In this document: positions 1-12,400 of the stretch, one piece after another | Position numbering within the stretch: the first letter of the stretch is position 1 | Layout of the letters: every line of letters begins with the position of its first letter | The notes under the pieces: generated by a model | What the model was told of the DNA's origin: nothing | Seen by the model: the letters and a program-made list of their open reading frames with translations, nothing else | Databases searched by the model: none | Translations under genes and position numbers: made by a program | Source of the DNA: Bolinopsis microptera | Lineage: Eukaryota; Ctenophora; Tentaculata; Lobata; Bolinopsidae | Length of the DNA stretch: 64,000 nucleotides | NCBI RefSeq assembly: GCF_026151205.1 | Contig: NC_087084.1 | Location: 432,001 to 496,000, forward strand | Reading direction: 5' to 3'

Positions 1-249
1 TTAGTGTACACTGTACAATGAGTATACAATGAGTATACAATGAGTATACAATGAGTATACAATGAGTATACAATGAGTATACAATGAGTATACAATGAGT
101 GTACAATGAGTATACAACGAGTGTACAATGAGTATACAACGAGTGTACAATGAGTATACAATGAGTATACAATGAGTATACAATGAGTATACAATGAGTA
201 TACAATGAGTATACAATGAGTATACAATGAGTATACAATGAGTGTACAA
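1..249. repeat. 11-bp tandem repeat (GAGTATACAAT)n
   Basis: About 22 copies of an 11-bp unit GAGTATACAAT, with GTGTACAAT and ACAACGAG variants. It lies in the intron just upstream of the first visible sphingomyelinase exon and stops about 35 bp before its acceptor. An antisense open frame through it is only a by-product of the periodicity. Confidence 0.9.
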
Positions 250-284
250 TGTTTACTTTACACCCCTTACAATATAAACTACAG

Positions 285-3200
285 GTAAAGGAGTTGGTTT
301 GTGTAGAATTGACCACCCATTAGCTACGGTAGACTTCTACATAACTCACATCCACGCTAATTACACACACACTGGCTATGATATGTACACTGGACACAGG
401 TTTGAAATAATATGTTAGTGTGATCTTACCTTAAAAACTTGCTCGCTCAATTTCCTGAGTCTCAAATAAGTTCTGATTCAATAAAATGTATCTCTATAAT
501 ATATATATACTGTAGTATGTATATATGTATCTGTATATCTGTATACTGTATATCTGTATACTATAATTACTACTATACTACTACTATAACTAACTAACTA
601 ACGCTATCTCTTAAGGGTGAGCCAGATGTATTGCATGGCTAAATACATAGCAAGAAGTTGCGACTCTGACGCTATAATAGCAGTAGGGGACTACAACTGT
701 AAAGAGGACGAGGTTGCAACAGAGGTGTTTGTTGAGGCGTCAGGGCTAACAGACAGGTAGTGGAACAACAAATACACTTTTGAGAATCATTACTATCTGG
801 TCACTAACCAGTTACTATCTGGTCACTAACCAGTTACTAACTGCTCACTTACTGGTTACTAACAGGTTACTAACTGGTCACTAACCAGTTACTAACTGGT
901 TACTATATGGTTACTTTCTGGTTACTATCTGCTCACTAACCAGTTACTAACTGGTTACTAACTGTTACTAACTGCTCACTTACTGGTCACTAACTGGTCA
1001 CTAACCAGTTACTAACTGGTCACTTACTGGTCACTAACTGGTTACTAACTGGTTACTATATGGTTACTTTCTGGTTACTATCTGTTCACTAACCAGTTAC
1101 TAACTGGTTACTAACTGTTACTAACTGCTCACTTACTGGTCACTAACTGGTCACTAACCAGTTACTAACTGGTCACTTACTGGTCACTAACTGGTTACTA
1201 ACTGGTTACTATATGGTTACTTTCTGGTTACTATCTGTTCACTAACCAGTTACTAACTGGTCACTAACCAGTTACTAACTGGTCACTTACTGGTCACTAA
1301 CTGGTCACTAACTGGTTACTAACTGGCCACTAACTGGTCACTAACCAGTTACTAACTGGTTACTATATGGTTACTTTCTGGTTACTATCTGTTCACTAAC
1401 CAGTTACTAACTGGTTACTAACTGTTACTAACTGCTCACTTACTGGTCACTAACTGGTCACTAACCAGTTACTAACTTGTCACTTACTGGTCACTAACTG
1501 GTCACTAACTGGTTACTAACTGTTACTAACTGGTTACTGACTGTTACTAACTGGTTATTATATATATATGTATATGGTTACTAACTGTTACTAACTGTTT
1601 ACTATCTGGTTACTACCCAGCTACTAACTGGTTACTAACTGTTACTAACTGTTTACTATCTGGTTACTACCCAGCTACTAACTGGTTACTAACTGTTACT
1701 AACTGTTTACTATCTGGTTACTACCCAGCTACTAACTGGTTACTAACTGTTACTAACTGTTTACTATCTGGTTACTACCCAGCTACTAACTGGTTACTAT
1801 CTGGTTACAAACTGGTTACTATATGGTTACTATCTGGTTACTAACTGGTTACTAACTGGTTAATATCTGGTTACTAACTGGTTAATATCTGGTTACTAAC
1901 TGGTTACTATATGGTTACTATCTGGTTACTAACTGGTTACTAACTGGTTACTAACTGTTTACTAACAGGTTATCTCATATTGCAGTTACAGAGAACTACA
2001 TCCAGATAAGATAAATGATCCCGGATACACTAACGATACACCAGGTAGGGATCCAGCAATTAAACCTATTCCTTAATCAAATGATGGAGTAGTTCGCTGT
2101 TTATTAGTCTCATGATTTAAATACTGATAGTTGGATAATATCCGGTTGGAAGAGACAAGGACAAATGAAACGGGAAGTTAGGAATGTAGGCAAATTTTCG
2201 GCGTCAACGCCATCTTCAGGCTAAAATTGGTACAAATGTTAGTATTATATAATTATAAATGGTTCTACACTAGTTAAAATGCTAAATTAAAATTACACAC
2301 ACTGAATACAGGTTACATCAAATGGTAATATACATTGAAAATTGTGATGTACACACGTTTTACACTTTGTCCAAGTACATAATATCTACTGAACATAAGG
2401 GTCGTGTGCTATTTGTTTAAATTTGTCTCTGAATATGTTGTTAAAGAAATCCCTTAAGCTTCTCGCACTCTTTCTTATTATTGATACTAGGTTTAGATAA
2501 ATTTATGTAGTACGCTTTTCGTTTAATGGTGCTATATAAGTTAATTTCTAAAATATCGAAAGAAATGTCTGGATCTAAGTTATTGTGAAATTCTAAATAA
2601 TGAGCAGCCAACGCATTATCAGGATAGGTTAAAGGCCTGTTGACTGCTCTTCGATGCTCAGAAAATCTATCGTGTGCTGTTCTACTCGTTTCTCCTATAT
2701 ATACTTATAGCTCTTGACATAATTTACACGTGACTTTGTATATTACACATTTTGGTTTGCAGTGGTGATTTGTTGTGATGAGTGGACATATTATGATACA
2801 GTTTGGTATGGTGCAGTGTGGTTTGTCGTGTGGTCGTGATGAACATAAAATATCTGAGAGTTTCTTACCTGGTGTGAATATGAATTTGACAGGTAAGTTC
2901 AGGTGTCACGTGTCACGAAGGAAAACATGCATTACCCTCCGCAAAGCCATTTTAATGTATATTCTCCGCGTGCAGAGCAGTTATGGTGTCGTCGCCACGG
3001 TTACCCTCCGCATACGTTTGCACGATTCGACGATAGAATTACACTTTCAAATGCGCGGCGCCAAGCTGACTGGAAGTTTTCATAAAAGTTACGGTCAGCG
3101 TATGTAATTACAATGATTTATTCTCGATATGTTGTTTTAAAATGGATTTACATACATATAAATTCATTCCCGTTTTACGTAGGTTTATTGTTTAGGTGTT

Positions 3201-6200
3201 AAATGTTAAAGTCATGACAAACATTGTTAGGCTCTGGGTTTTCAATTTCACACAACCTCCTCAAATAGGACAGGATCGTGCTAGCCGTACACTAACAAGC
3301 TGTAACAAGCTGCCAACCACACCACAGCCTACATTACATTTTTTTAAAAATCTCAACACTTATTTTACTTCGGACATTCCAACAGCCACATTGTTACACA
3401 AGTGTGTAACCAGCCAATTACAGGAAGCCGAAGGATTCAATTATACATTAGGCCAGTGACGGTTAAGGTAGTGTGTACCATACTTTCTTCGCCCGAGACT
3501 TTGCTGCAATGGGCAGCTCCTCATTTAACCCTCCCACCCGATTTCTCGAGTATTTGGCTGAGTGGACCGGGGGGCTGCATAGACCACTCAGGATCCTTAG
3601 CTGAGCGTCGACGACGCTCACCCTACGGCTAGTGACAGAGTCGGGAATCGAACCTGGTACCTCAAGCAATACCAGGCAGATTAACCAACTGAGCCACTAA
3701 GCCGTAAAAAATATTCTATGCACGACATTTAAGGCTTTATTTTCATACCTTACAAGACATATTTATAACGTACGAAATGTGGCGGTTTTCCGAAAATTTC
3801 GCCATATTTTCGGACCGCCAAAATTTCGGTCGTCGTAATAGAATCCGTCGCATTATCTTTTAGCTTATTTCAATGACTGTGCCTTCACTGCTTTATTTTG
3901 TTTCTAAAAAGTAATTTCAAGTAAAATAAATAAATAAATTCTGGCATCTTGGGACAAATTATTACCACACCAATGACGAATTGAATGTCAAGCAATACAG
4001 TTTAAATTTGCATTAAAATACATGTATGTGCTAACATGAAAGTCTTACAGTCTTAATACAGACTAAGTTTGAACATGATTTTACCGAATTTCAGAAATTT
4101 CCTTACTGCTTACTGTCACAAAAAATGATGAAAAATACCCTTATTTTCTGTGACGTCCGAAATTTGATGGTTTTTGTTCAATTTCGCCATATTTTCGGAC
4201 CGCCAAAATTTCGGTCGTCGCAAATTAGGCCGCCATAAATATGTCTTGTAAGGTATTTCACAATGGCAATCCCTCCACTTCCTACTACCAATAATGTAGA
4301 ATGAAAAAGCATTATTAAACATTTCCACCATCATAAATTTAAAACGATCGACAAAAGGTAATGCCTACGGTTGATGGAAATTTAGCGTCTGCTAACCGGC
4401 GCAATTCTTGTTTAGTAATAATAATAATCTAATTTGATAAGTGGAAGTAAAAAGTTACATAACGAGACAATTATAATAAATTTGTTACAATATTAGGTAT
4501 AATAATGATTCTGTTAAACTAGAAAAAAGTTACGGCTGCAAAAAACAAAAAAAGATTCAAGATTATTTGATGGGGATTCAAGCCATTTCATAGCTTTGTC
4601 TAAAATATCATACTTAAAAGATAAAATCAGTAGTATGTTAGTATAGTAATATCATCAACTTCAAAGTGAATTAAAACAGTACAAACATGCGGCTATTTAT
4701 ACCGATATTTATTCACAAGATATTTAAATCCCTATACTAATTAATAAATTAACGTGGTTCAGTTAATTAATTTTATTAAAGTATTTTAAAGTTTGAAGTG
4801 TTAATAATATCTTACTTCAGCAGAATCTTTGAGTTTATCAAGTAGACTACTCATGCGATGATAATCCTTAAGTATAGTACTTTTTGTAGGAAACATTATT
4901 ACTATGCACTTAACTCGTGCTCGTGACATGGCCATATATAAAAGTTCTGAATCACATGAAACATTTGTAGACCCGCCATACAGTATCTCAGCTTCACAAT
5001 CATTTAACGTTTGCAGTGCTATAACTACTGGCCATTCTTTTGAATATATTGACATCAACCCACTTGGTGTAATATCCTTTGAAAATAATATTTCATCCAC
5101 AATGGTTTTAACTAAATTTTCTATGTCATGATCCCAAAGATTGTAAATAATACCCACATCATTACTATCTATTATATCATCAAAACATAGTTCATTAAAT
5201 TCTTTGTCAAAAATAGAATATATAAGTTCCTTGTTCAACTTTTGCAGAACATGAACGATAGTTTTTGGTCCATGTATGTAGTGCCCGGGGGCTTGTAAAA
5301 TGGCTAAATCATTTCTAAATGTTGATACTATGTGTCCAGGCTCAGTGATATGTTCTCGAATGACTGACAATGTTTTCGACAAATCAGAGGTGTTTCTCAA
5401 ATTCTTTGATAGACTTACAAGCTGTTTAGATGATAATTTGTCGTTTAAAAAGCTGGCTAGTCTAGAGTCATATCCGAACCTTTCCTCCTCATCAACAATA
5501 TAATGCGGGCTTTGTAACGTGTCACATGAGATCCAAACGTGATAAGAACTTGGCAGTTCAAACAATGCTTTAAATGTCTCAAAGTTTTTATTGATGTCTT
5601 CTTTTACTATATGCCACGTGAACACTCCTTGAATATCGTCGAAAAACACGTGAATTCCTTTTCCTTGGAATAAACGTATTAAGGTTGTATTATCGATGCC
5701 TTCGATACGCTTATTTTTAGTATTAAAATCCCTAACCATTATTATGACAACTTGATTATCATTAAGATAGTCTCCTAATTTACGATAGATGTCATCAACA
5801 GGTTTATGAATCATTTCTCTACCAGAAATAGAAACGTGCTTAACACCTGCTTTTTCTAGCGGCTTATGTAGATACTCTGGGGATTTCATGACGTTATCAA
5901 TGACACACGTTTGACAGAAGAACACAATTTTGTTATCTTCACTTGACAATGCTAGTTGTAGTATCTTAGCTAGTAGTACAACAGTTTTACCAGCTCCAGC
6001 GGGTCCATTAATCCACAAAAACTTCTCATTTGAATGTATCAAATCGTACTGTTGTTTAGTCAAGTTGTCTATTCCTAAATAGTCCCTGACAATCTTGGGT
6101 GATGGAATGACGTCAGGGTTATTGCTCCTGAAGGTAAATCTTCCTGAACACAGTTGCTCGCCGATTTTTACTATACACTTACCCAAACTACATTTGGACT

Positions 6201-9200
6201 TATCACAAATGGTCTTGTCTGTGCACCATATAGCTAATAATAAGTTCCTAACATCTTCATGCTTGGTGCGAAACTCAGGACGCAAAGGCTCATCCAACAC
6301 TAGATCACTTACATTGTCTTTCCACCAATCACTAAAATCTTCCAAATCTTCTTTGAACATTATTGATGAAAGTTTATCCCTGCTAAGCGGAAATTCTTTT
6401 TTGAATGCTTTTTGAAAGTTGGGGTAAACGGTAAACTGGAGAACTGTTAACCGTTTACAAAATCTTTTAACAAATTGTACCATCTTGCTCCTCTGGTCCA
6501 GTGATATCTGGAAAGTGTCGGCCAACGCTTGCGACTGTTGATCGTTGTTACACCCAGGGTGTGATTGATTTCCGATATGACCCTTATTCTTCACTTCGAG
6601 TATTACAAAGTAGTTTGGCGTTATCACTACAAAGTCACTCTCACCCTCCCTATTTTTGACTACCTTCTTCTCACACTTGGGGCATGTTCGTTTAACATGG
6701 GTTAAATCTCCCAGATAATATTGGAAATGAGTATATTCAAAACCATGAAGAACAATAAAATCTCCACCAATTAGTTTCTCCAAAGCTCTGTATACAATAA
6801 CCTCAGCCTCATAGTTGAGTTGCTGGTTTCTGTCGTTTTCAAAACTACATCCGGGCTGATCTTCAGGGTAAAGGTCTACATACTTTTGTTGAGGAGCTCT
6901 GGGTAACATGATGGGATGTTTGTCTCCAGTTGAACAGAAGGTTTCAAATATCTCATTCCCATTCCGCAGGTATTTCTCGTACTGTGTTTCCTTCTTGGTC
7001 ATAGCAAGCAATCCTTACTGTAGTACAAATGTTAAGTACTTTAGTCACAATTAACCTTGTCAGCTAAACAAATTAAGAATAATACCGAGGCCCTGATGCT
7101 AGGAGCTATCAGTACTTAGGGTTTTAGCCGAACTTAATGAAACTTGGTTTCCCGGATTTTGCCACTTGCTAAGCTTTGTCTCACTTTCTTAGTAGAAAAC
7201 CAGCGGTCACCACTTATTGAGGTGACAACCAGCCCCCCTTAATGACAGGTACAGAAAGTGGAATTTAAGATGCAGAGTGATAAAGACACGTACAAATAAG
7301 ATCTTAATAACTACGATTAAATTATCACTAACGTAACAAATATTAAGTAATTTAGTCCCGAGTAACCTTGTCAGCCAATCAGATTAAGAATAATATCAAA
7401 GCTCTGATGCTAGGAGCTATAATTATATAGGTTTATAACCGAAACGTTTCCTAAACCTTCCTTAACATTCACTAATATTCCTAATATTCCTAATATTCCT
7501 AATATTCCTAATATTCCTAATATTCCTAATATTCCTAACATTCCTAATATTTAATAATAACGCCTAACGGTTATAATGCAAAGTCGAACATCATGTTGTT
7601 GAATTTAAAACGAACAAAGCACAACCAAAGGAAGATCACGAGCAATTATATTAATGTAAGTCTCTAAGATTCACTAACACATGCTGCAGTGTCAGGTTTC
7701 ATTTTACAGAGAAACTATCGTTATTAAAGCTTAATTGTGTAATGATTTAGTTAGTTTAGTACTTATGTTATAGTGAGTTATTTAAGTACTATTTACAATT
7801 TAACACGATATGTGGAACCAACTGGTCTGGGGTTTGGGAAACTGCCGGATGTCAATCTCTTTTTCGGTTAAACGGATCTTAACTCTAGAAACCGAATTGA
7901 GAGTTAATCGTTTTACGTAGAATTAAAGGTGCTAAGAGACAAAGAAGTACAAATAGAAATAAAGACAACTTTAACAGCATCTGATTAACTACGACTAAGT
8001 TCTTCTTTTGATTGGTCGGCGTTGACAGTAAGCCTTCCTTACGGTGGCTTTCACAACGCGTCCCTATTCTCCAACTCCTGCTGCCAGAGAGAGAGACTCT
8101 CAATTTATATACCATAAATATATTAAACATAGATATCGACAACAGACTCCGAGAGTCTTGAAGTTCTGTTACCACCGCTCGGCGCTCCTGGTGCAACCCC
8201 GCCGTGTTAACGACAGAGAGACAGGGACTTCCAGGGGAGGTCATGGCCTGCTACGTGCAACTCGTATGAGTATGCAATTTTCCTGTAACGTCACTGTAGA
8301 TCGCTCCTCTTTCTTCATTTGAGTGTCCGATCCAAAACCAAATCTTAGGGTACACGAGACGTGGAAGCCTGTGAGCGTGTTAAATCCTAGGGTTACACGA
8401 GACGTGGTAGCCTGTGAGGCGTGAGCTTGTAGACCGCTCCTCTATCGTTGTTTTGAGTGTCCGATCCAAAACCAAATGCTGGGCCGGGGTTACACGTCAT
8501 GTAGGAGCTTGTGAGCCTGTTAGTTTCCTGCGGAAGGTGTTATTTGCCTGTGGGAAAAGCGGTTATGCTGCGGTTCTAAGGTTAGTAGAGGCTATTAGAG
8601 CCTTTCCTTGTTGTAGAGATGGCTAGTCCCTTCCTTTGCATAGGTTAGAAACACCCATGCACCTCCCGTTCGAGCCACCCACCCGGCACCCCACACCGCG
8701 TGGAGGTTCGGTGAGGTTTTCGTGGGGCCTGTGACTAAGTTATCATTAACTTTAAAATATAAGATACCTTAAGAACGACAAATTTAGTCTACCATAAACT
8801 TAGTCAAACTTTTGACTAAAATTGTTGTAAACCAAATTTCATGTGACTAAATATTTTGGCGACTAATTTGAAGTAGACCAAAATTTTAGTAGAGCATAAA
8901 TGAATTAAATTTTATTGAGCTTACATTCTTTATCATATGTTTTAAATGATAAAGAGTTAAATATCGCTAACTGTACACATAACAGGTCCCTATTGTATGT
9001 AATAAGAAATTGTATGCTATGATATGTAACTAATGTAACTAATGTATGTAACATGCCGTTGGAATGTTCCCAGATCGAGAATATTTCTCCTTACCAAAAT
9101 ACACGCGTATGGTGTAAGTTACAGGATCACGAGGTTGATAATTTGTCCACGTGACCGTTTGACGCGCGGTGTGCACGTGGGTCCATGGGAAATTTCTGAT

Positions 9201-9387
9201 ACATGTGTTCCTTTGTCTGTACTTAGGTCACTATAATTTGGGGGGGGGGGGGGGGGATCATGTTTTTTTGTCCGTTTTTGTCCGTTTGGCAGCTATATTT
9301 TCAAAACGGACAAAAAATAAAGCGGACAAAAACGGACAAAAACGGACAAAAACGGACAAAAAATAACAAAAATTGAAATAACATTTA

Positions 9388-9419
<32 letters not shown>

Positions 9420-12400
9420 CTCCTCCTCCTCCTCCTCCTCCTCCTCCTCCTCCTCCTCCTCCTCCTCCTCCTCCTCCTCCTCCTCCTCCTCCTCCTCCTC
9501 CTCCTCCTCCTCCTCCTCCTCCTCCTCCTCCTCCTCCTCCTCCTCCTCCTCCTCCTCCTCCTCCTCCTCCTCCTCCTCCTCCTCCTCCTCCTCCTCATCC
9601 TCCTCCTCCTCCTCCTCCTCCTCCTCCTCCTCCTCCTCCTCCTCCTCCTCCTCCTCCTCCTCCTCATCCTCCTCCTCCTCCTCCTCCTCCTCCTCCTCCT
9701 CCTCCTCCTCCTCCTCCTCCTCCTCCTCCTCCTCCTCCTCCTCCTCCTCTTCCACCTTCTCCTCCTCCTCCTCCTCAGCCATCCTCCTCAGTCCTCCTCA
9801 GTCCTCCTCCTCTGCAGTCCTCATCATCCTCCTCAGTCCTCCTCCTCCTGGGTCCTCCTCCTCCTCTTCATCCTCCTCCTCTTCCTCCTCAGTCCTCAGT
9901 CCTTCTCCTCAGTCCTCCTCCTCATCCTTTTCGTCAGTACTCCTCCTCCTCAGTCCTCCCCCAGTCCCCCTCCTCCTCCTATTCAGTCCTCCTCCTCCTC
10001 CTCCTCAGTTCTCCTCCTTCTCATTCCTCCTTCTGAGTCCTCCTCATTCCTCCTTCTGAGTCCTCCTCCTCCTCTTTCTCCTGAGTCCTCCTCCTAGGTC
10101 CTCTTTCTCCTCCTCCTTCTCAGTCCTCCTCCTCCTCCCTCTCAGTCATCCTCCTCAGTCATCCTCCTCAGCCATCCTCCTCAGCCATCCTCTTCAGCGA
10201 TCCTCCTCAGTACTCCTCAGTCCTCCTCCTTCTCAGTCCTCGTCAGTCCTCCTCCTCAGTCATCCTTCTCCTCCTCCTCCTCCAGGGGGGACCCTGTTTT
10301 TTATCCGTTTTTTCCGTTCGGAACCCTATATTATCAAAACGGACAAAAAATAGAGCGGACAAAAAAATGGAAATAATATTTAGATGCTTCCTCCTCCTCC
10401 TCAGTCTTCCTCAGTCATCCTCCTCCTCCTCCTGAGTCCTCCTCCTGGGTCCTCCTCCTCTTGGGTCCACCTCCTCTTCATCCTCCTCCTCTTCCTCCTC
10501 AGTCCTCAGTTCTCCTCCTCAGCTCAGTCCTCCTTCTCAGTCCTCCTCCTCATCCTTTTCCTCAGTCCTCCTCCTCAGTCCTGCCCAGTCCCCCTCCTCC
10601 TCCTCCTCCTCCTCCTCCTCCTCCTCCTCCTCCTCCTCCTCCTCCTCCTCCTCCTCCTCCTCAGTCCTCCTCCTCCTCAGTCCTCCTCCTTCTCAGTCCT
10701 CCTCCTCCTCCTCAGTCCTCCTCCTCCTCAGTCATCCTCCTCAGTCCTTCTCCTCCTCAGTCCTTCTCCTCTTCCTCCTCCTCCTCAGTCTTCCTCATAT
10801 TCCTCAGTCCTCCCCCAGTCACCCTCCTCCTCAGTCCTCCCCCAGTCACCCTCCTCCTCATCCTCATCCTCCTCATCAGTCCTCCTTCGCCTTCTCAGTC
10901 CTCCTCTTCAGTCCTCCTCCTCCTTTTCCTGGTTCCTCCTCCTCAGTCCGCATTCTCCTCCTCAGTCCTTCTCAGTCCTTTCCCCAGTCACCCTCCTCCT
11001 CATCCTCCTCATCAGTCCTCCTTCTCCTTAGTCCTCCTCCTCGGTTCTCCTTCTCAGTCTCACTCCTCCTTCTCAGTCCTCCTCCTCCTCTTCTTCCTGG
11101 TTCCTCCTCTTGGGTCCTCCTTCTCCTCCTCAGTCCTCCTCCTCTTCCTCCTCTTCCTGGGTCCTCCTTCTCCTCCTCAGTCTTCTTCCTCCTTCTACTC
11201 CTCAGTCCTCCTCCTGCTCAATCCTCCTCTTCCTCCTAAGTCCTCCCCTCCTCAGTCCTCCTAAGTCCTCCCCTTCTCAGTCCTCCTCCTCATCAGTCCT
11301 CTTCACCAGTCCTCCTCCTCAGTCCTCCTTATCCTCATCCTTTATCTCCTTTCTCCTCCTCATCCTCCTCATACACCTCCTTCTCCTCATCAGTCCTCCT
11401 CCTCACTCCTCAGTCCTTCTCCTCCTCCTCCTCCTCCTCGTCCTTAGTCCTCTTTATCAGTCCTCATCAGTCCTCATCGGTCCTCCTCCTCCCCAGTCCT
11501 CCTCATGGGGCCTTTTCCTGGGTCCTCCTCCTCTTGAGTCCTTCTTCTCCTCCTCCTATTCATTCCTCCTCCTCAGTTCTCCTTCTCAGTCTCACTCCTC
11601 CTCAGCCCCCCTCCTCTCCCTCCTCAGTCCACCTCCTCAGTCCCCCCTCCTCCTTTTCCTCTCTTTCATCTCTCAATAATTTGTTCAATTTATAATTATT
11701 GTTGGTGTTATTGTTAACATAATTTATTGTTATATACTAAAATGTTTTTAAGCGCATTTGAGTCTGACTCAAAATGTGCTCAAGAATCTTTGTGTTTAAC
11801 AAAGTTTTACTCTCCAGTAATAAAACTTTTCATCCCTTTTTATGTTATTAAAAAATGTGTAGACTATTCTTTGTGCCTAATTGAAGATTAAAAGTTTGAG
11901 AAAGGACCATGGTCATTAACCGGGCTACCCATTTCTGCAGATAGCCTGTTACAAATTGTGGAGAAAATTTAAATCAAAAGTTACAATTTTTGTCCGTTTT
12001 TGTCCGTTTTTGTCCGTTTTTGTCCGTTTGGCAGCTATATTTTCAAAACGGACAAAAATTAACGGACAAAAACGGACAAAAACGGACAAAAAATAACATG
12101 ATCCCCCCCCCTAATTTTCAATTTCGCATATAAAGTCATACTTTATAGTATAAAGTTGGACTTTATAATATGCGAAATTGAAAAAAAATAATAATAATGG
12201 AAAAATCAAATAAATGGAATGAAAAATGGTCTCGAAAAGTCAAAAAATTCGACTAAAATTGTTGTAGACTAAAAATTTGCGAAATATGTGCCCAAAATTA
12301 TGGTAATAAAATTTATAGTAACAAAATTTATTGTGACCCAAATTTTTTAGCCCTAAGGTAATCAAGTAACACAACTCAATATACCTTACGAAGCACAGAG

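Noticed and set aside
3644-3705. Functional tRNA gene
   Set aside because: A and B boxes are good, but no acceptor-stem pairing is evident and a SINE body follows.
7885-8244. 119-codon minus frame with hydrophobic C-terminal stretch
   Set aside because: No recognisable family, no splice or promoter context, and it overlaps short dispersed duplications.
9258-11679. Long poly-Pro, poly-Glu, poly-Arg and Ser/Pro/Leu frames
   Set aside because: Products of the (TCC)n tract in different phases inside an intron.
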